A DNA stretch of 64,000 nucleotides from Paenibacillus sediminis (GCF_017873765.1 NZ_JAGGKP010000005.1:124001-188000); one strand, 5' to 3'. Positions 35,331-44,053 are shown, counted from the first letter of the stretch. Translations and numbers: made by a program. Notes: generated from the sequence alone by a model not told the origin.

Positions 35331-36563
35331 ATGTTAGACGCCATCGTTATATCACTACAAGTGTTCTTGGCAGTGATTGGTGTATATCAATTTGTGTTCT
35401 CTTTGTTTGGTTTGCGCAGGAATAAGAAAAAACAACATTTCCCGCCAACGAAAACGTTCGCTGTGTTAGTTGCAGCGCATAACGAAGAAAAAGTAATCGG
35501 AGCGCTGATGGAAAACCTGAAGCAGCTTAATTATCCGAAAGAAATGTATGAAGTGTTCGTTATTTGTGATAATTGCACAGATGGTACGGCAGATGTAGTA
35601 AGAAGCCACGGCATGAATGCGTGCATTCGTGTCAATTCCAATCAGCGCGGTAAAGGTTATGCGATTGAATGGATGCTTAAGGAACTTTGGAAAATGCCTC
35701 GTCAATTCGATGCGATCGTGATGTTTGACGCGGATAACTTAGCTCATCCTGATTTCTTGAAAGAAGTTAATAACGATCTTTGCTCGGGCGCGCGTGTTAT
35801 TCAAGGGTACATTGATACCAAAAATCCAGAGGACTCTTGGATTACGGCAGCATACGGTATTTCTTACTGGTACTGTAACCGCCTATGGCAGCTGCCCCGC
35901 CAAAACTTGAAGATGGCGAACTTCCTTGGTGGTACAGGCATGGTGTTCGAGACTGAGCTTCTTAAAGAAATGGGCTGGGGTGCAACAAGCTTGGTCGAAG
36001 ACTTGGAATTTACAATGCGCTGTGTAGAACGCGGTGTTCATCCGGTGTTCAACTATGATGCGAAGCTCTTTGATGAAAAGCCGCTTACATTTAAAGCGTC
36101 TGCTCGCCAGCGTTTACGCTGGATGCAAGGCCATTTTACAGTGGCACGCAAATATTTCTTCCCGCTGTTCTGGAAGAGCATTAAAGAGAGAAGTATTGTA
36201 AAACTGGATATGGCTTTGTATGGCTTGAACGTATACATCGTGTTTATTACGTTTTTGTTGACGGCTTTTATCTGGATTGATACTGCCTTCTTTAAGGGAC
36301 CTAATGTAGCGAATTTATACAGTTATTTGCCTGCGTGGGCTGGCTTTGTAGCTATCGCTGCGAATGTCTTTACTTTTGCAGCTTCACTTATATTAGAGAA
36401 AGTTACATTTAAGAAGGTATACGCTTATTTAATCTTGTTCCCTCTGTACCTGCTTTCATGGTGGCCGATTACGTTCTATGCATTCTTCACTCAAAACAAT
36501 AAAACGTGGAGTCATACGAAGCATACGCGTGTCGTCAGATTGGAAGAAGTACAAAAAGGTTAA
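35331..36563 (+). CDS. processive GT2 glycosyltransferase (membrane)
   Basis: A 410-residue membrane glycosyltransferase of the cellulose/hyaluronan-synthase type. It has one N-terminal helix (about 3-24), the GT2 catalytic domain (VLVAAHNEEKVIGALMENLKQLNYP, DADN near residue 132, EDLEF near 222), the QRLRW motif near 259 that marks processive enzymes, and three to four C-terminal helices. The polymer is unknown. There is no PilZ domain or neighbouring export gene, so it stands as a single-gene system. GGGGG-rich ribosome site upstream. Its 480-base gap to the upstream gene is the longest in the region. Confidence 0.87.
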   Translation: MLDAIVISLQVFLAVIGVYQFVFSLFGLRRNKKKQHFPPTKTFAVLVAAHNEEKVIGALMENLKQLNYPKEMYEVFVICDNCTDGTADVVRSHGMNACIRVNSNQRGKGYAIEWMLKELWKMPRQFDAIVMFDADNLAHPDFLKEVNNDLCSGARVIQGYIDTKNPEDSWITAAYGISYWYCNRLWQLPRQNLKMANFLGGTGMVFETELLKEMGWGATSLVEDLEFTMRCVERGVHPVFNYDAKLFDEKPLTFKASARQRLRWMQGHFTVARKYFFPLFWKSIKERSIVKLDMALYGLNVYIVFITFLLTAFIWIDTAFFKGPNVANLYSYLPAWAGFVAIAANVFTFAASLILEKVTFKKVYAYLILFPLYLLSWWPITFYAFFTQNNKTWSHTKHTRVVRLEEVQKG

Positions 36564-36572
36564 TTTAATGAC

Positions 36573-36601
36573 TTGACTTGAATATAATCAGATGATATAT
36601 T
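36573..36601 (+). promoter_or_regulatory. sigma-A promoter of the infC operon
   Basis: TTGACT (36573-36578) and TATATT (36596-36601), spacing 17 bases, ten bases after the previous gene's stop. Confidence 0.7.
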
Positions 36602-36607
36602 AATTAA

Positions 36608-36780
36608 GTATGTAATACGAATAAGGATTGTTAAGCAGAAGCCCGCTTCTCACCTGACCAATACAAATGTTGGCTGGTCCTAAATCCGATCATTAATGAA
36701 TGTTACTTTCATGTAGAATGATGATCTTAGGGATGTGGGTTGATGAGACCTGCATCCCTTTTAATTTTTAAGATTACGAA
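36608..36780 (+). promoter_or_regulatory. L20-type leader with terminator, autoregulation of infC-rpmI-rplT
   Basis: The leader between promoter and infC contains the GAAGCCCGCTTCTCACCTGACC segment region (about 36638-36660) and ends in a terminator: GGGATGTGGGT (36730-36740) pairs with ACCTGCATCCC (36748-36758), followed by TTTTaattttt. This layout matches the Firmicute L20 leader, where ribosomal protein L20 binds the leader and promotes termination. Confidence 0.75.
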
Positions 36781-36841
36781 TGTAATCATATGCTCCTCTA
36801 ACGAGAGGGGAAATTGTTTAACCATTTGGAGGTGGAGAGTT

Positions 36842-37351
36842 ATCAGTAAGGAACATTTGATCAATGAGGAAATACGAGCTAAGGAAGTTCGTTTAGTCGG
36901 GCCGGAAGGTGAACAAATCGGCATTAAACCGATTCGTGAAGCGCTGCAAATGGCTGCTGATTTGAATTTGGATCTAGTGAATGTGGCTCCAACCGCTAAA
37001 CCGCCCGTGTGCCGGATTATGGATTACGGCAAGTTCCGCTATGAACAACAGAAGAAAGAAAAAGAAGCTCGTAAAAATCAAAAAATCGTTGATATCAAAG
37101 AAGTATGGTTCCGCGCTAACATCGAAGAGCACGATTTCCAAACGAAGCTTCGCAATGTAATCAAATTTCTAAAAGACGGTGACAAAGTGAAATGCTCCGT
37201 GCGTTTCCGTGGTCGTGAGATCACTCATGCGAATATCGGCCAGAAAATTTTGGAACGCGTCAAAGATGAAGTTGCTGAGATTTCAACGGTTGAACGTGTA
37301 CCTAAACTGGAAGGTCGCAGCATGATCATGATTTTGGCACCTAAAAATTAA
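36842..37351 (+). CDS. infC: translation initiation factor IF-3
   Basis: IF-3 keeps ribosomal subunits apart and checks the start codon. The protein has the N-domain KEHLINEEIRAKEVRLVGPEGEQIGI, the linker RYEQQKKEKEARKNQK and the C-domain with KVKCSVRFRGREITH; 169 residues, normal length. No ATG, GTG or TTG lies in the right place. By alignment with other Firmicute IF-3, translation should start at the ATC at 36842 (or GTT at 36839), with GGAGG at 36828-36832. Rare start codons are used by infC genes to make IF-3 limit its own synthesis. The longer ATG frame from 36740 runs through the leader terminator and is not credible. Confidence 0.92.
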   Translation: MSKEHLINEEIRAKEVRLVGPEGEQIGIKPIREALQMAADLNLDLVNVAPTAKPPVCRIMDYGKFRYEQQKKEKEARKNQKIVDIKEVWFRANIEEHDFQTKLRNVIKFLKDGDKVKCSVRFRGREITHANIGQKILERVKDEVAEISTVERVPKLEGRSMIMILAPKN

Positions 37352-37365
37352 GAGGAGGAAATACA

Positions 37366-37566
37366 ATGCCTAAAATGAAAACACACAGCAGCCTGAAAGG
37401 CCGCTTTAAAATTACCGGAACTGGTAAGGTGACTCGCTTCAAAGCTTACAAAAACCATTTGTTGTCCCACAAATCCAAACGTGCAAAACGTGTCCTTGGA
37501 TCTAACCCTGTTATGGCTCCTGGAGATGTAAGACGTTTGAAACAAGGTCTAGCTAATATCAAATAA
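37366..37566 (+). CDS. rpmI: 50S ribosomal protein L35
   Basis: A basic 66-residue ribosomal protein with MPKMKTHSSLKGRFKITGTGKVTRFKAYKNHLLSHKS. It sits 14 bases after infC with AGGAGG upstream, second gene of the L20-regulated operon. Confidence 0.97.
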   Translation: MPKMKTHSSLKGRFKITGTGKVTRFKAYKNHLLSHKSKRAKRVLGSNPVMAPGDVRRLKQGLANIK

Positions 37567-37599
37567 TTGAACAACTAACATACTAGGAGGTATTTTATA

Positions 37600-37959
37600 A
37601 TGGCAAGAGTTAAAGGCGGATTCGTTGTTCGTCGTCGTCATAAAAAAGTATTGAAACTTGCTAAAGGTTACTTTGGCTCTAAACATCGCATTTTTAAAAC
37701 TGCAAAAGAACAGGTCATGAAGTCCCTTGTGTACGCATACCGTGACCGTCGTCAAACAAAACGCAACTTCCGCAAATTGTGGATCGTTCGTATCAATGCA
37801 GCAGCTCGTATGAATGGACTTTCTTACAGCAAATTGATGCATGGTTTGAAACTTGCAGGTATCAACATCAACCGTAAAATGCTTGCTGATCTTGCGGTAA
37901 ATGATATCAATGCATTTAACTCTATCGCTAATGCAGCGAAAGAAAAAATTAACGCTTAA
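37600..37959 (+). CDS. rplT: 50S ribosomal protein L20
   Basis: A basic 119-residue rRNA-binding protein needed early in 50S assembly, with [40 protein letters not shown]20 is also the regulator that acts on the infC leader. It is 33 bases after rpmI with AGGAGG upstream and is followed by a strong terminator. Confidence 0.97.
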   Translation: MARVKGGFVVRRRHKKVLKLAKGYFGSKHRIFKTAKEQVMKSLVYAYRDRRQTKRNFRKLWIVRINAAARMNGLSYSKLMHGLKLAGININRKMLADLAVNDINAFNSIANAAKEKINA

Positions 37960-37977
37960 TAAGCTTATACTTTATAC

Positions 37978-38018
37978 AAATAAGGTTGCCCAGTGATGGG
38001 CAGCCTTATTTTTTTGTC
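37978..38018 (+). terminator. intrinsic terminator after rplT
   Basis: AAATAAGGTTGCCCA (37978-37992) with TGGGCAGCCTTATTT (37997-38011), one G-T pair, then a T-run. Confidence 0.92.
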
Positions 38019-38252
38019 TTTATAGAGTAATAGGGGATTTAGTATATGATTAATAATATTATTCGCAATTATTCGGAAAGATCATTCACAATATTACTAA
38101 AATATGTTATGAATGCGGTGGATCGAAATGGCGAATTATGGTGAATTCTAATTAATTTTTTCCATTCTGTTATTTTTGAAGGATTTTCTGCGGTAGATAT
38201 TGAATGATTTAAGAGGGTTACAAGTATATTTAAACAAATAAGGGGGATTAAG

Positions 38253-39260
38253 ATGAACAAGGTATTCAAGCTTTCTTTGGTCATGGTTCTTGCTATGTCC
38301 GTAATCCTAGCAGGGTGCGGAAGCAAGAGCAGTTCTAGCAACAAATCAGGTATCAAAATTGGTATGGTAACTGACGTAGGCGGGGTAAATGACAAATCGT
38401 TTAACCAATCTGCTTGGGAAGCCTTAGAAGCACTTAATAAAGATAAAGGTATAAACATTAAATATTTGCAAAGTAAATCAGATTCAGACTACAATCCTAA
38501 TCTCAATAAATTTGTTAAAGACAACTATGACTTGACATGGGGGATCGGCTTCTCACTTGGCGATGCTGTTAAACAAGTTGCTACAGAGAATCCAAATTCG
38601 AAGCTTGCAATTATCGATAGTGTAGTTGATGCTCCAAATGTTCAGTCGGTAACATTCGCTGAGAATGAAGGTTCTTTCTTAGTTGGTGTTGTTGCAGGTA
38701 TGATGACGAAGACCAACAAAGTTGGTTTTATCGGCGGAGCGGAAAGCCCAGTTATTAAACGCTTCGAAGTAGGCTTTAAAGCAGGTGTTGCAGCAGTAAA
38801 CCCTAATGCCGAAGTGAAAATCACTTATGCAGGTGCATTTGACAAACCCGATATCGGTAAGTCACTGGCAGCTACTCTATATAATGATGGCGCTGACATT
38901 GTGTTCCCTGCTGCAGGTTCAACAGGTAACGGTGTGTTCAACGAAGCAACATCCCGCAACAAACAAGGCGGAAGCAAAGTATGGGTTATCGGTGTAGATA
39001 AAGACCAATCCCTTGAATTTGGTGATGATGTAACACTGACATCTATGGTTAAACGCGTAGACGAGGCTGTTAAGAAAGTAACTCAAGAAGTGATCGACGG
39101 AACATTCCAAGGCGGTAAGACGGAAGTGCTTGGTTTGAAACAAAACGGTGTAGGACTTCCTGACACATCGAAGAAAAACGTTCCAGCAGATGTTCTTGCT
39201 AAAGTGGAAGAGTACAAACAAAAAATTATTAGTGGAGAAATCAAAGTACCTGCTGAATAA
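38253..39260 (+). CDS. BMP-family nucleoside ABC importer lipoprotein
   Basis: A 335-residue lipoprotein (lipobox ILAGC, Cys22) of the BMP/Med/PnrA family that binds purine nucleosides outside the cell for the importer below. Family blocks seen: IGMVTDVGGVNDKSFNQSAWEAL, VTFAENEGSFLVGVVAGMMTKTNKVGFIGG and VWVIGVDKDQS. The equivalent in B. subtilis is YufN of the nup system. Similar genes occur in spore-formers. It lies 142 bases ahead of the ATPase gene, with a hairpin in that gap that could lower downstream expression. Confidence 0.9.
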   Translation: MNKVFKLSLVMVLAMSVILAGCGSKSSSSNKSGIKIGMVTDVGGVNDKSFNQSAWEALEALNKDKGINIKYLQSKSDSDYNPNLNKFVKDNYDLTWGIGFSLGDAVKQVATENPNSKLAIIDSVVDAPNVQSVTFAENEGSFLVGVVAGMMTKTNKVGFIGGAESPVIKRFEVGFKAGVAAVNPNAEVKITYAGAFDKPDIGKSLAATLYNDGADIVFPAAGSTGNGVFNEATSRNKQGGSKVWVIGVDKDQSLEFGDDVTLTSMVKRVDEAVKKVTQEVIDGTFQGGKTEVLGLKQNGVGLPDTSKKNVPADVLAKVEEYKQKIISGEIKVPAE

Positions 39261-39326
39261 TGCTTAAGGCAGTTTACGGTTTTTAAACACATAAATGCAG
39301 TATAGATAAGTACGAAATCAAAAACG

Positions 39327-39358
39327 ACAAGGCTAGTTAATTAACTGGCCTTGTTCTT
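39327..39358 (+). terminator. hairpin between lipoprotein and ATPase genes, possible partial terminator
   Basis: ACAAGGCTAGTTAA followed by TTAACTGGCCTTGT (39327-39354), a near-perfect 14-base inverted repeat with only a short T-rich tail. Such partial terminators keep binding protein more abundant than the membrane parts. Confidence 0.55.
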
Positions 39359-39402
39359 ACGTCTAATACTTAATTACTAATAAACTAGGTGAGGGTGATC
39401 TC

Positions 39403-40941
39403 ATGAATGCTGCGACCCCTGTCGTTGAGCTGAAGCAAATTACGAAGCGCTTTCCCGGCATCGTCGCGAACGACTCCATTAGCTTGCAATTGCACAAAGG
39501 CGAGATTCACGCTCTGCTCGGAGAAAACGGTGCAGGCAAATCGACTCTAATGAATATTGTGTTCGGACTCTATCAACCCGATGAAGGAAGCATTGAAGTG
39601 AACGGTAAACCGGTAGTCATTGATAGCCCGAATAAAGCTATAGAGCTAGGAATTGGAATGGTTCATCAACATTTCAAACTTGTAGAGCCTTTTACCGTAA
39701 CAGAAAATATTATCCTTGGTATGGAGCCGAAAAAAGGATTCAATATCGACTATAAGTCGGCAGCGGAACAAGTGACAAAACTGTCAGAGCAGTACGGTTT
39801 GCAAGTGAATCCGCATGCGAAAATTCAAGATATATCCGTAGGTATGCAGCAGCGTGTTGAAATTATTAAAACGCTCTATCGCGGCGCCGACATTTTGATT
39901 TTTGACGAACCAACAGCTGTTCTAACACCGCAAGAGATTGCTGAGCTTATGGATATTATGAAACGGCTCGTTTCCGAAGGGAAGTCGATTATTCTAATTA
40001 CTCATAAGCTTAAGGAAATTATGCAAATTTCAGATACAGTAACGATTATCCGCAGAGGTAAAGTGATCGATACGGTAAAAACAAGTGAGACAACGCCTAG
40101 TGATCTGGCTGAGAAAATGGTGGGCCGTAACGTAACCTTTAAAGTGGATAAGAAGGCTCCAACCATTGGTGAGACAGTCCTTAAAGTAAGCGATGTTGTG
40201 TCTAAGAACAAAGACGGTATTTCTGTGCTGAGCGGACTTAGTTTCGAAGTGAGAGCAGGAGAAATTCTAGGGATTGCCGGTGTTGATGGGAACGGACAAA
40301 GTGAATTAATTGAAGCCATTACAGGGCTTCGTAAGATTGATAAGGGCTCAATAATGATGTTGGGCAAAGAAATCAGCAATCTACCTCCACGTAAAATTAC
40401 GGAACAAGGAGTTTCTCATATACCAGAAGACCGCCATAAACATGGTTTGATACTTGATTTTACTGTGAGCGAAAATTTAGTGCTCGAAACCTATTATAAG
40501 CCTCCTTACAACAAAGGCGGTTTCTTAAATGCGGAAGCGATTAATAATAATGCTCAAAAACTAATAGAGCAATTTGATGTTCGGACACCTAGTATTGAGA
40601 CAAAAGCACGTTCGCTTTCAGGCGGTAATCAGCAAAAGGCGATTATTGCTCGTGAAATTGATAAGAACCCGGAACTCCTTATCGCGGCTCAGCCGACTCG
40701 CGGTCTAGATGTTGGGGCGATTGAGTTTGTGCAGAAGCAGCTAATTGCTCAGCGCGATCAAGGTAAAGCAGTCCTTCTCATTTCTTTTGAACTTGATGAA
40801 ATTATGAATGTGTCTGATCGGATCGCCGTCATTTACGAAGGGAAAATCGTTGGTGAGGTATTGCCTGAAGAGACTAACGATCAAGAGCTCGGTCTAATGA
40901 TGGCAGGCAGCAAGAAACGGGTAGGTGATGATCGTGGATAA
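39403..40941 (+). CDS. nupA: nucleoside ABC importer ATPase (double ABC)
   Basis: A 512-residue protein with two ABC domains. Domain 1 has Walker A GENGAGKST (near residue 44), signature ISVGMQQRVEI and Walker B ILIFDEPTAVLTPQE. Domain 2 has a degenerate P-loop GVDGNGQSEL, signature LSGGNQQKAI and LIAAQPTRGLDVGA, where the usual Walker B Asp-Glu is replaced by Ala-Gln. This asymmetry is usual in the family. It matches B. subtilis YufO/NupA, and the neighbours support nucleoside import. Confidence 0.88.
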   Translation: MNAATPVVELKQITKRFPGIVANDSISLQLHKGEIHALLGENGAGKSTLMNIVFGLYQPDEGSIEVNGKPVVIDSPNKAIELGIGMVHQHFKLVEPFTVTENIILGMEPKKGFNIDYKSAAEQVTKLSEQYGLQVNPHAKIQDISVGMQQRVEIIKTLYRGADILIFDEPTAVLTPQEIAELMDIMKRLVSEGKSIILITHKLKEIMQISDTVTIIRRGKVIDTVKTSETTPSDLAEKMVGRNVTFKVDKKAPTIGETVLKVSDVVSKNKDGISVLSGLSFEVRAGEILGIAGVDGNGQSELIEAITGLRKIDKGSIMMLGKEISNLPPRKITEQGVSHIPEDRHKHGLILDFTVSENLVLETYYKPPYNKGGFLNAEAINNNAQKLIEQFDVRTPSIETKARSLSGGNQQKAIIAREIDKNPELLIAAQPTRGLDVGAIEFVQKQLIAQRDQGKAVLLISFELDEIMNVSDRIAVIYEGKIVGEVLPEETNDQELGLMMAGSKKRVGDDRG

Positions 40942-42013
40942 ATTTCGGAAAATATTTACGCTAGATAATTATATCGTTCCTGTGGCTGCGGTCATTATGG
41001 GGCTTTTCGTTGGTGCGATCGTTATGCTTGTCGGAGGTTATGACCCGATTCTTGCATATTCCTCGCTATTTACTCAAGTATTTGGGGACATGTATGACTT
41101 TGGTGAAGCAATCCGTGAAATGACGCCGTTTATTCTGACTGGTCTTGCTGTCGCTTTTGCATTCCGTGCAGGCCTATTTAATATCGGTGCTGATGGGCAG
41201 CTCCTTATTGGGATGACTGCGGCTACATTTGTAGGCATTAAGTTTACAGGGTTGCCATTTTATATTCATGCACCGCTTGCTGTGATTGCAGGTGGATTAT
41301 TTGGCGGATTATGGGCTGCGATCGTCGGTTTTCTAAAAGCGAAGCGCGGCATCAACGAAGTTATTACGTCGATCATGATGAACTGGGTCGGTTTCTATGG
41401 GGCGAACTACGTCGTGAATCATTTTCTGCTAGTACCAGGAACGCAGCAGTCTGAGAATATAGCGCCTACTGCTTCGATCTCTATTCATTTCTTAACAGGA
41501 ATATTCGGAAATGCTAGACTCCACTGGGGTACATTAATCGCTTTAGTAGCGGTAGTGTTCTTCTATGTTTATCTTTGGAAAACGAAGCAAGGTTATGAAG
41601 TGCGTGCAGTAGGACTCAATCCGAATGCGGCGGGGTATGCCGGTATTAATGTAGGCCGCAACATTATTAAAACGATGTTTATAAGCGGTGTTTTTGCTGG
41701 TTTAGCTGGGGCGTTTCAAGTGCTTGGCGTATTCCAATATCAAAGTGTGTTTGCATCTTCCCCAGGATACGGGTTCGACGGAATCGCTGTTGCTTTGCTT
41801 GGTATGAACAATCCGTTTGGTGTTTTATTAGCCGCTATACTGTATGGAACATTAACCTATGGTTCTGCTGGAATGAGTTTTGGTGCCGACGTTCCGCCTG
41901 AACTGGTTAAAATCGTTATTGGCGCAATCATATTCTTCATTGCAGCTCAGGGAATCGTGCGCTGGGTGCTGGGACCTTTTTATGGCAAGCGCAAGAAAGA
42001 GAAGGTGTTGTAA
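40934..42013 (+). CDS. nupB: nucleoside ABC importer permease 1
   Basis: A membrane permease (about 360 residues, roughly eight helices) of the BPD_transp_2 family, with ...GLAVAFAFRAGLFNIGADGQLLIGMTAATFVGI and VRAVGLNPNAAGYAGINVGR coupling loop. The start is uncertain: AGGTGAT lies ahead of the GTG at 40934, which I use; ATG at 40928 is an alternative. Either way it overlaps the ATPase gene. It pairs with the next permease as in YufP/YufQ. Confidence 0.88.
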   Translation: MDKFRKIFTLDNYIVPVAAVIMGLFVGAIVMLVGGYDPILAYSSLFTQVFGDMYDFGEAIREMTPFILTGLAVAFAFRAGLFNIGADGQLLIGMTAATFVGIKFTGLPFYIHAPLAVIAGGLFGGLWAAIVGFLKAKRGINEVITSIMMNWVGFYGANYVVNHFLLVPGTQQSENIAPTASISIHFLTGIFGNARLHWGTLIALVAVVFFYVYLWKTKQGYEVRAVGLNPNAAGYAGINVGRNIIKTMFISGVFAGLAGAFQVLGVFQYQSVFASSPGYGFDGIAVALLGMNNPFGVLLAAILYGTLTYGSAGMSFGADVPPELVKIVIGAIIFFIAAQGIVRWVLGPFYGKRKKEKVL

Positions 42014-42973
42014 ATGGATCTGATCACACTCGGGCAATTGCTCAATACGACGCTTGTATTTTCAACTGCGCTTATCTTTACCGCGCTGGGCGGTATTTTC
42101 TCAGAACGTTCAGGGGTTATTAATATCGGGCTTGAAGGACTGATGGTTTTCGGAGCTTTCGGTTCTGCAGTCGCAACCTATTTCGCTCAAGAGGCTGGGC
42201 TAGGCGGATTATCACCTTGGATTGGGGTCATCGCCGCAATTATTATTGGCGTATTGGGTTCGCTCATTCATGCCGTCGCTTCGATCACATTTAAAGCGGA
42301 TCAGACGATCAGCGGTACCGTTATTAACTTTTTAGCAACTGGCAGTACACTCTATTTAGTTAAATTGATTTTTGACGGTTCAGGGGAGAGCCCGCTTATT
42401 ACAGAAGGTTTCAATAAGTTTGCCATTCCGTTCTTGTCTAAAATTCCAGTGATCGGGGAAGGAATATTCAATTCCTATCCGACAACGTATTTAGCTTTTG
42501 TACTGGTGGCAGTTACGTATTATGTATTATACAAAACTCCGTTTGGACTTCGTCTTCGAGCAGTAGGTGAACATCCGAGTGCCGCAGATACTTTAGGCGT
42601 TAAAGTGCTGCGTATGCGTTATATCGGGGTTATGCTGAGCGGCGCGCTTGCAGGTATTGGCGGGGCGACGATTACGCTTACGACAACAAGCACATTTGCT
42701 CACAATACAATTTCCGGACAAGGCTATATTGCGATTGCTGCTATGATTTTTGGTAAATGGAATCCGCTTGGTGCGTTTGGAGCTGCTGTGTTCTTTGGAT
42801 TCTCGCAGGCAATCCGGAACTATGTTCAATTGTTTGACTGGTCCCAGAATATACCGCAAGAATTTATTTTCATGATTCCTTACGTGCTTACGATCATCGT
42901 GTTGGCAGGAGCTGTTGGACGTTCTAAGGCTCCATCTTCACTCGGTGAACCATACGATCCTAGTAAACGCTAG
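42014..42973 (+). CDS. nupC: nucleoside ABC importer permease 2
   Basis: A 319-residue BPD_transp_2 permease with about eight helices, including GGIFSERSGVINIGLEGLMVFGAFGSAVATYFA and the coupling loop LRAVGEHPSAADTLGVKVLRMRYIGV. Its ATG follows the preceding stop codon directly. Two different permease subunits form the channel of the YufN-Q-type importer. A terminator follows. Confidence 0.9.
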   Translation: MDLITLGQLLNTTLVFSTALIFTALGGIFSERSGVINIGLEGLMVFGAFGSAVATYFAQEAGLGGLSPWIGVIAAIIIGVLGSLIHAVASITFKADQTISGTVINFLATGSTLYLVKLIFDGSGESPLITEGFNKFAIPFLSKIPVIGEGIFNSYPTTYLAFVLVAVTYYVLYKTPFGLRLRAVGEHPSAADTLGVKVLRMRYIGVMLSGALAGIGGATITLTTTSTFAHNTISGQGYIAIAAMIFGKWNPLGAFGAAVFFGFSQAIRNYVQLFDWSQNIPQEFIFMIPYVLTIIVLAGAVGRSKAPSSLGEPYDPSKR

Positions 42974-42999
42974 CAAATATGATATAGAAGAACGCAAAA

Positions 43000-43049
43000 T
43001 GCTGCAGTGTTGGTTGAATGATTTTTCGACCCATACTGCAGTTTTTTTA
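43000..43049 (+). terminator. intrinsic terminator after the nucleoside importer operon
   Basis: CTGCAGT (43002-43008) pairs with ACTGCAG (43035-43041); an inner helix GGTTGAA/TTCGACC lies across a three-by-three loop. T-run follows. Confidence 0.8.
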
Positions 43050-43064
43050 TTGAAATCCCACATA

Positions 43065-43106
43065 TGTGCCTTAACTTCCTTGAGTTGTGCCTTAACTTCC
43101 TTGAGT
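43065..43106 (+). repeat. two perfect tandem copies of a 21-base unit
   Basis: The unit starting TGTGCCTTAACTTCC and ending TTGAGT occurs at 43065-43085 and again at 43086-43106. It lies between the importer terminator and the next gene. A regulatory role is possible but unsupported. Confidence 0.9.
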
Positions 43107-43177
43107 AGGACTAATATACAGACCTCCTGTTAGACTTTTGAATAGTATGAAATGAACAATTTTGGAGGAGGGATTAT

Positions 43178-43486
43178 ATGAAGAGGTTAGTTGACAAGAA
43201 ACAAGCCGAAAAGCTTGTGGGCAAAACAATTTATGCGTTGAAAAAAGACGGAAGCGTTGTGACTGGCAAGCTGCTTCGCATCTCTGGTAATCGTCTTATT
43301 TTGAAAAAGAATAGTAAAAAGGCCCATACGAAAGCGATAGTACCTCTTGTTTTGTTTGATTTGCTCGCCATCGGCACTTCACCTTTTGCATACGGTTATC
43401 CAGGCTATGGCTATGGCGGTTATGGTTATGGCGGCTACGGTTATGGTTATCCAGGCTATGGTTACGGTTACGGTGGATTCTATTAA
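43178..43486 (+). CDS. Gly/Tyr-repeat protein with a basic N-domain
   Basis: A 102-residue protein. The N-terminal 65 residues are basic (MKRLVDKKQAEKLVGKTIYALKKDGSVVTGKLLRISGNRLILKKNSKK) and resemble a small beta-barrel such as an SH3- or Sm-like fold, followed by a hydrophobic stretch (IVPLVLFDLLAIG). The last 30 residues are repeats of GYPGYGYGG and GGYGYG. Such tails occur in spore coat, cell-surface and cross-linked proteins, so a spore or envelope role is possible. GGAGGAGGG precedes the ATG. The stop codon overlaps that of the convergent GNAT gene. Confidence 0.75.
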   Translation: MKRLVDKKQAEKLVGKTIYALKKDGSVVTGKLLRISGNRLILKKNSKKAHTKAIVPLVLFDLLAIGTSPFAYGYPGYGYGGYGYGGYGYGYPGYGYGYGGFY

Positions 43487-43947
43487 TAAACAGCCTTGCG
43501 ATGGAAAAGCATTTTTTCAAGCTCAAAGCATTGGGTTTGAGGGATGAAACGCACGGTGTAATATCCCATTTTTTTATAAAATGAGTGGCCCTGCTCATTA
43601 CCTGCATCGACCATTACTTTGGCACGTATACACCCGCGGGAACAAGCAAAATTTTCTGCATGTGCCATCAGCATTTTGCCATGTCGCTTACCTTGTTCGG
43701 CGGGTGTGACAGCCATCAAATCAATGTATAAAAGATCACCATGCAGCATAAAATGCACAAAACCGATGGCGCCCGACTCATATTGTTTCGATGCAACGAG
43801 TGTTACACCGCCGCTTAGACGTTTAGGTAAATCTTTCTTAATCTTCATAAGCTCATCTTTCGGCAAATGAGATAACGGGACAAGTTCGGTTTCGATCAAC
43901 CGAATAATAACAGGATCGTCTTGTTTCGGTCTTCGATAACGGATCAT
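43483..43947 (-). CDS. GNAT-family N-acetyltransferase
   Basis: A 154-residue acetyltransferase. The acetyl-CoA motif A is seen as YIDLMAVTPAEQGKRHGKMLMAHAENFACSRGC (Q-x-x-G/R-x-G/A type) and the C-terminal strand has VMVDAGNEQGHSFYKKMGYYTVRF. I use the ATG at 43947 with GGGAGG upstream rather than the longer frame to 43989. The substrate is unknown. It overlaps the end of the Gly/Tyr-repeat gene by four bases. Confidence 0.85.
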   Translation of the reverse strand: MIRYRRPKQDDPVIIRLIETELVPLSHLPKDELMKIKKDLPKRLSGGVTLVASKQYESGAIGFVHFMLHGDLLYIDLMAVTPAEQGKRHGKMLMAHAENFACSRGCIRAKVMVDAGNEQGHSFYKKMGYYTVRFIPQTQCFELEKMLFHRKAVY

Positions 43948-44053
43948 ATCGCAAATTCCTCCCTTCCTGCAGGGCGTATCGACCCGCATTAATTCATCAT
44001 ATGAAGGAAACGGAAGAATGCTCTTATGAAGTAAAAAATTATGAAAAAAGTAA

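Noticed and set aside
36740-36841. ATG-started N-terminal extension of IF-3
   Set aside because: It runs through the leader terminator and is not in IF-3 proteins; the rare start at 36842 fits better.
38020-38252. Purine riboswitch before the nucleoside importer
   Set aside because: No conserved purine-aptamer core or its loop motifs were found in this AT-rich gap.
40664-40712. Nucleoside importer ATPase as inactivated
   Set aside because: The degenerate second ABC site (Ala-Gln in place of Asp-Glu) is usual in this double-ATPase family, with site 1 intact.
43296-43607. 103-codon frame antisense to the Gly/Tyr repeats
   Set aside because: His/Asn-rich translation is just the complement of the repeat codons.
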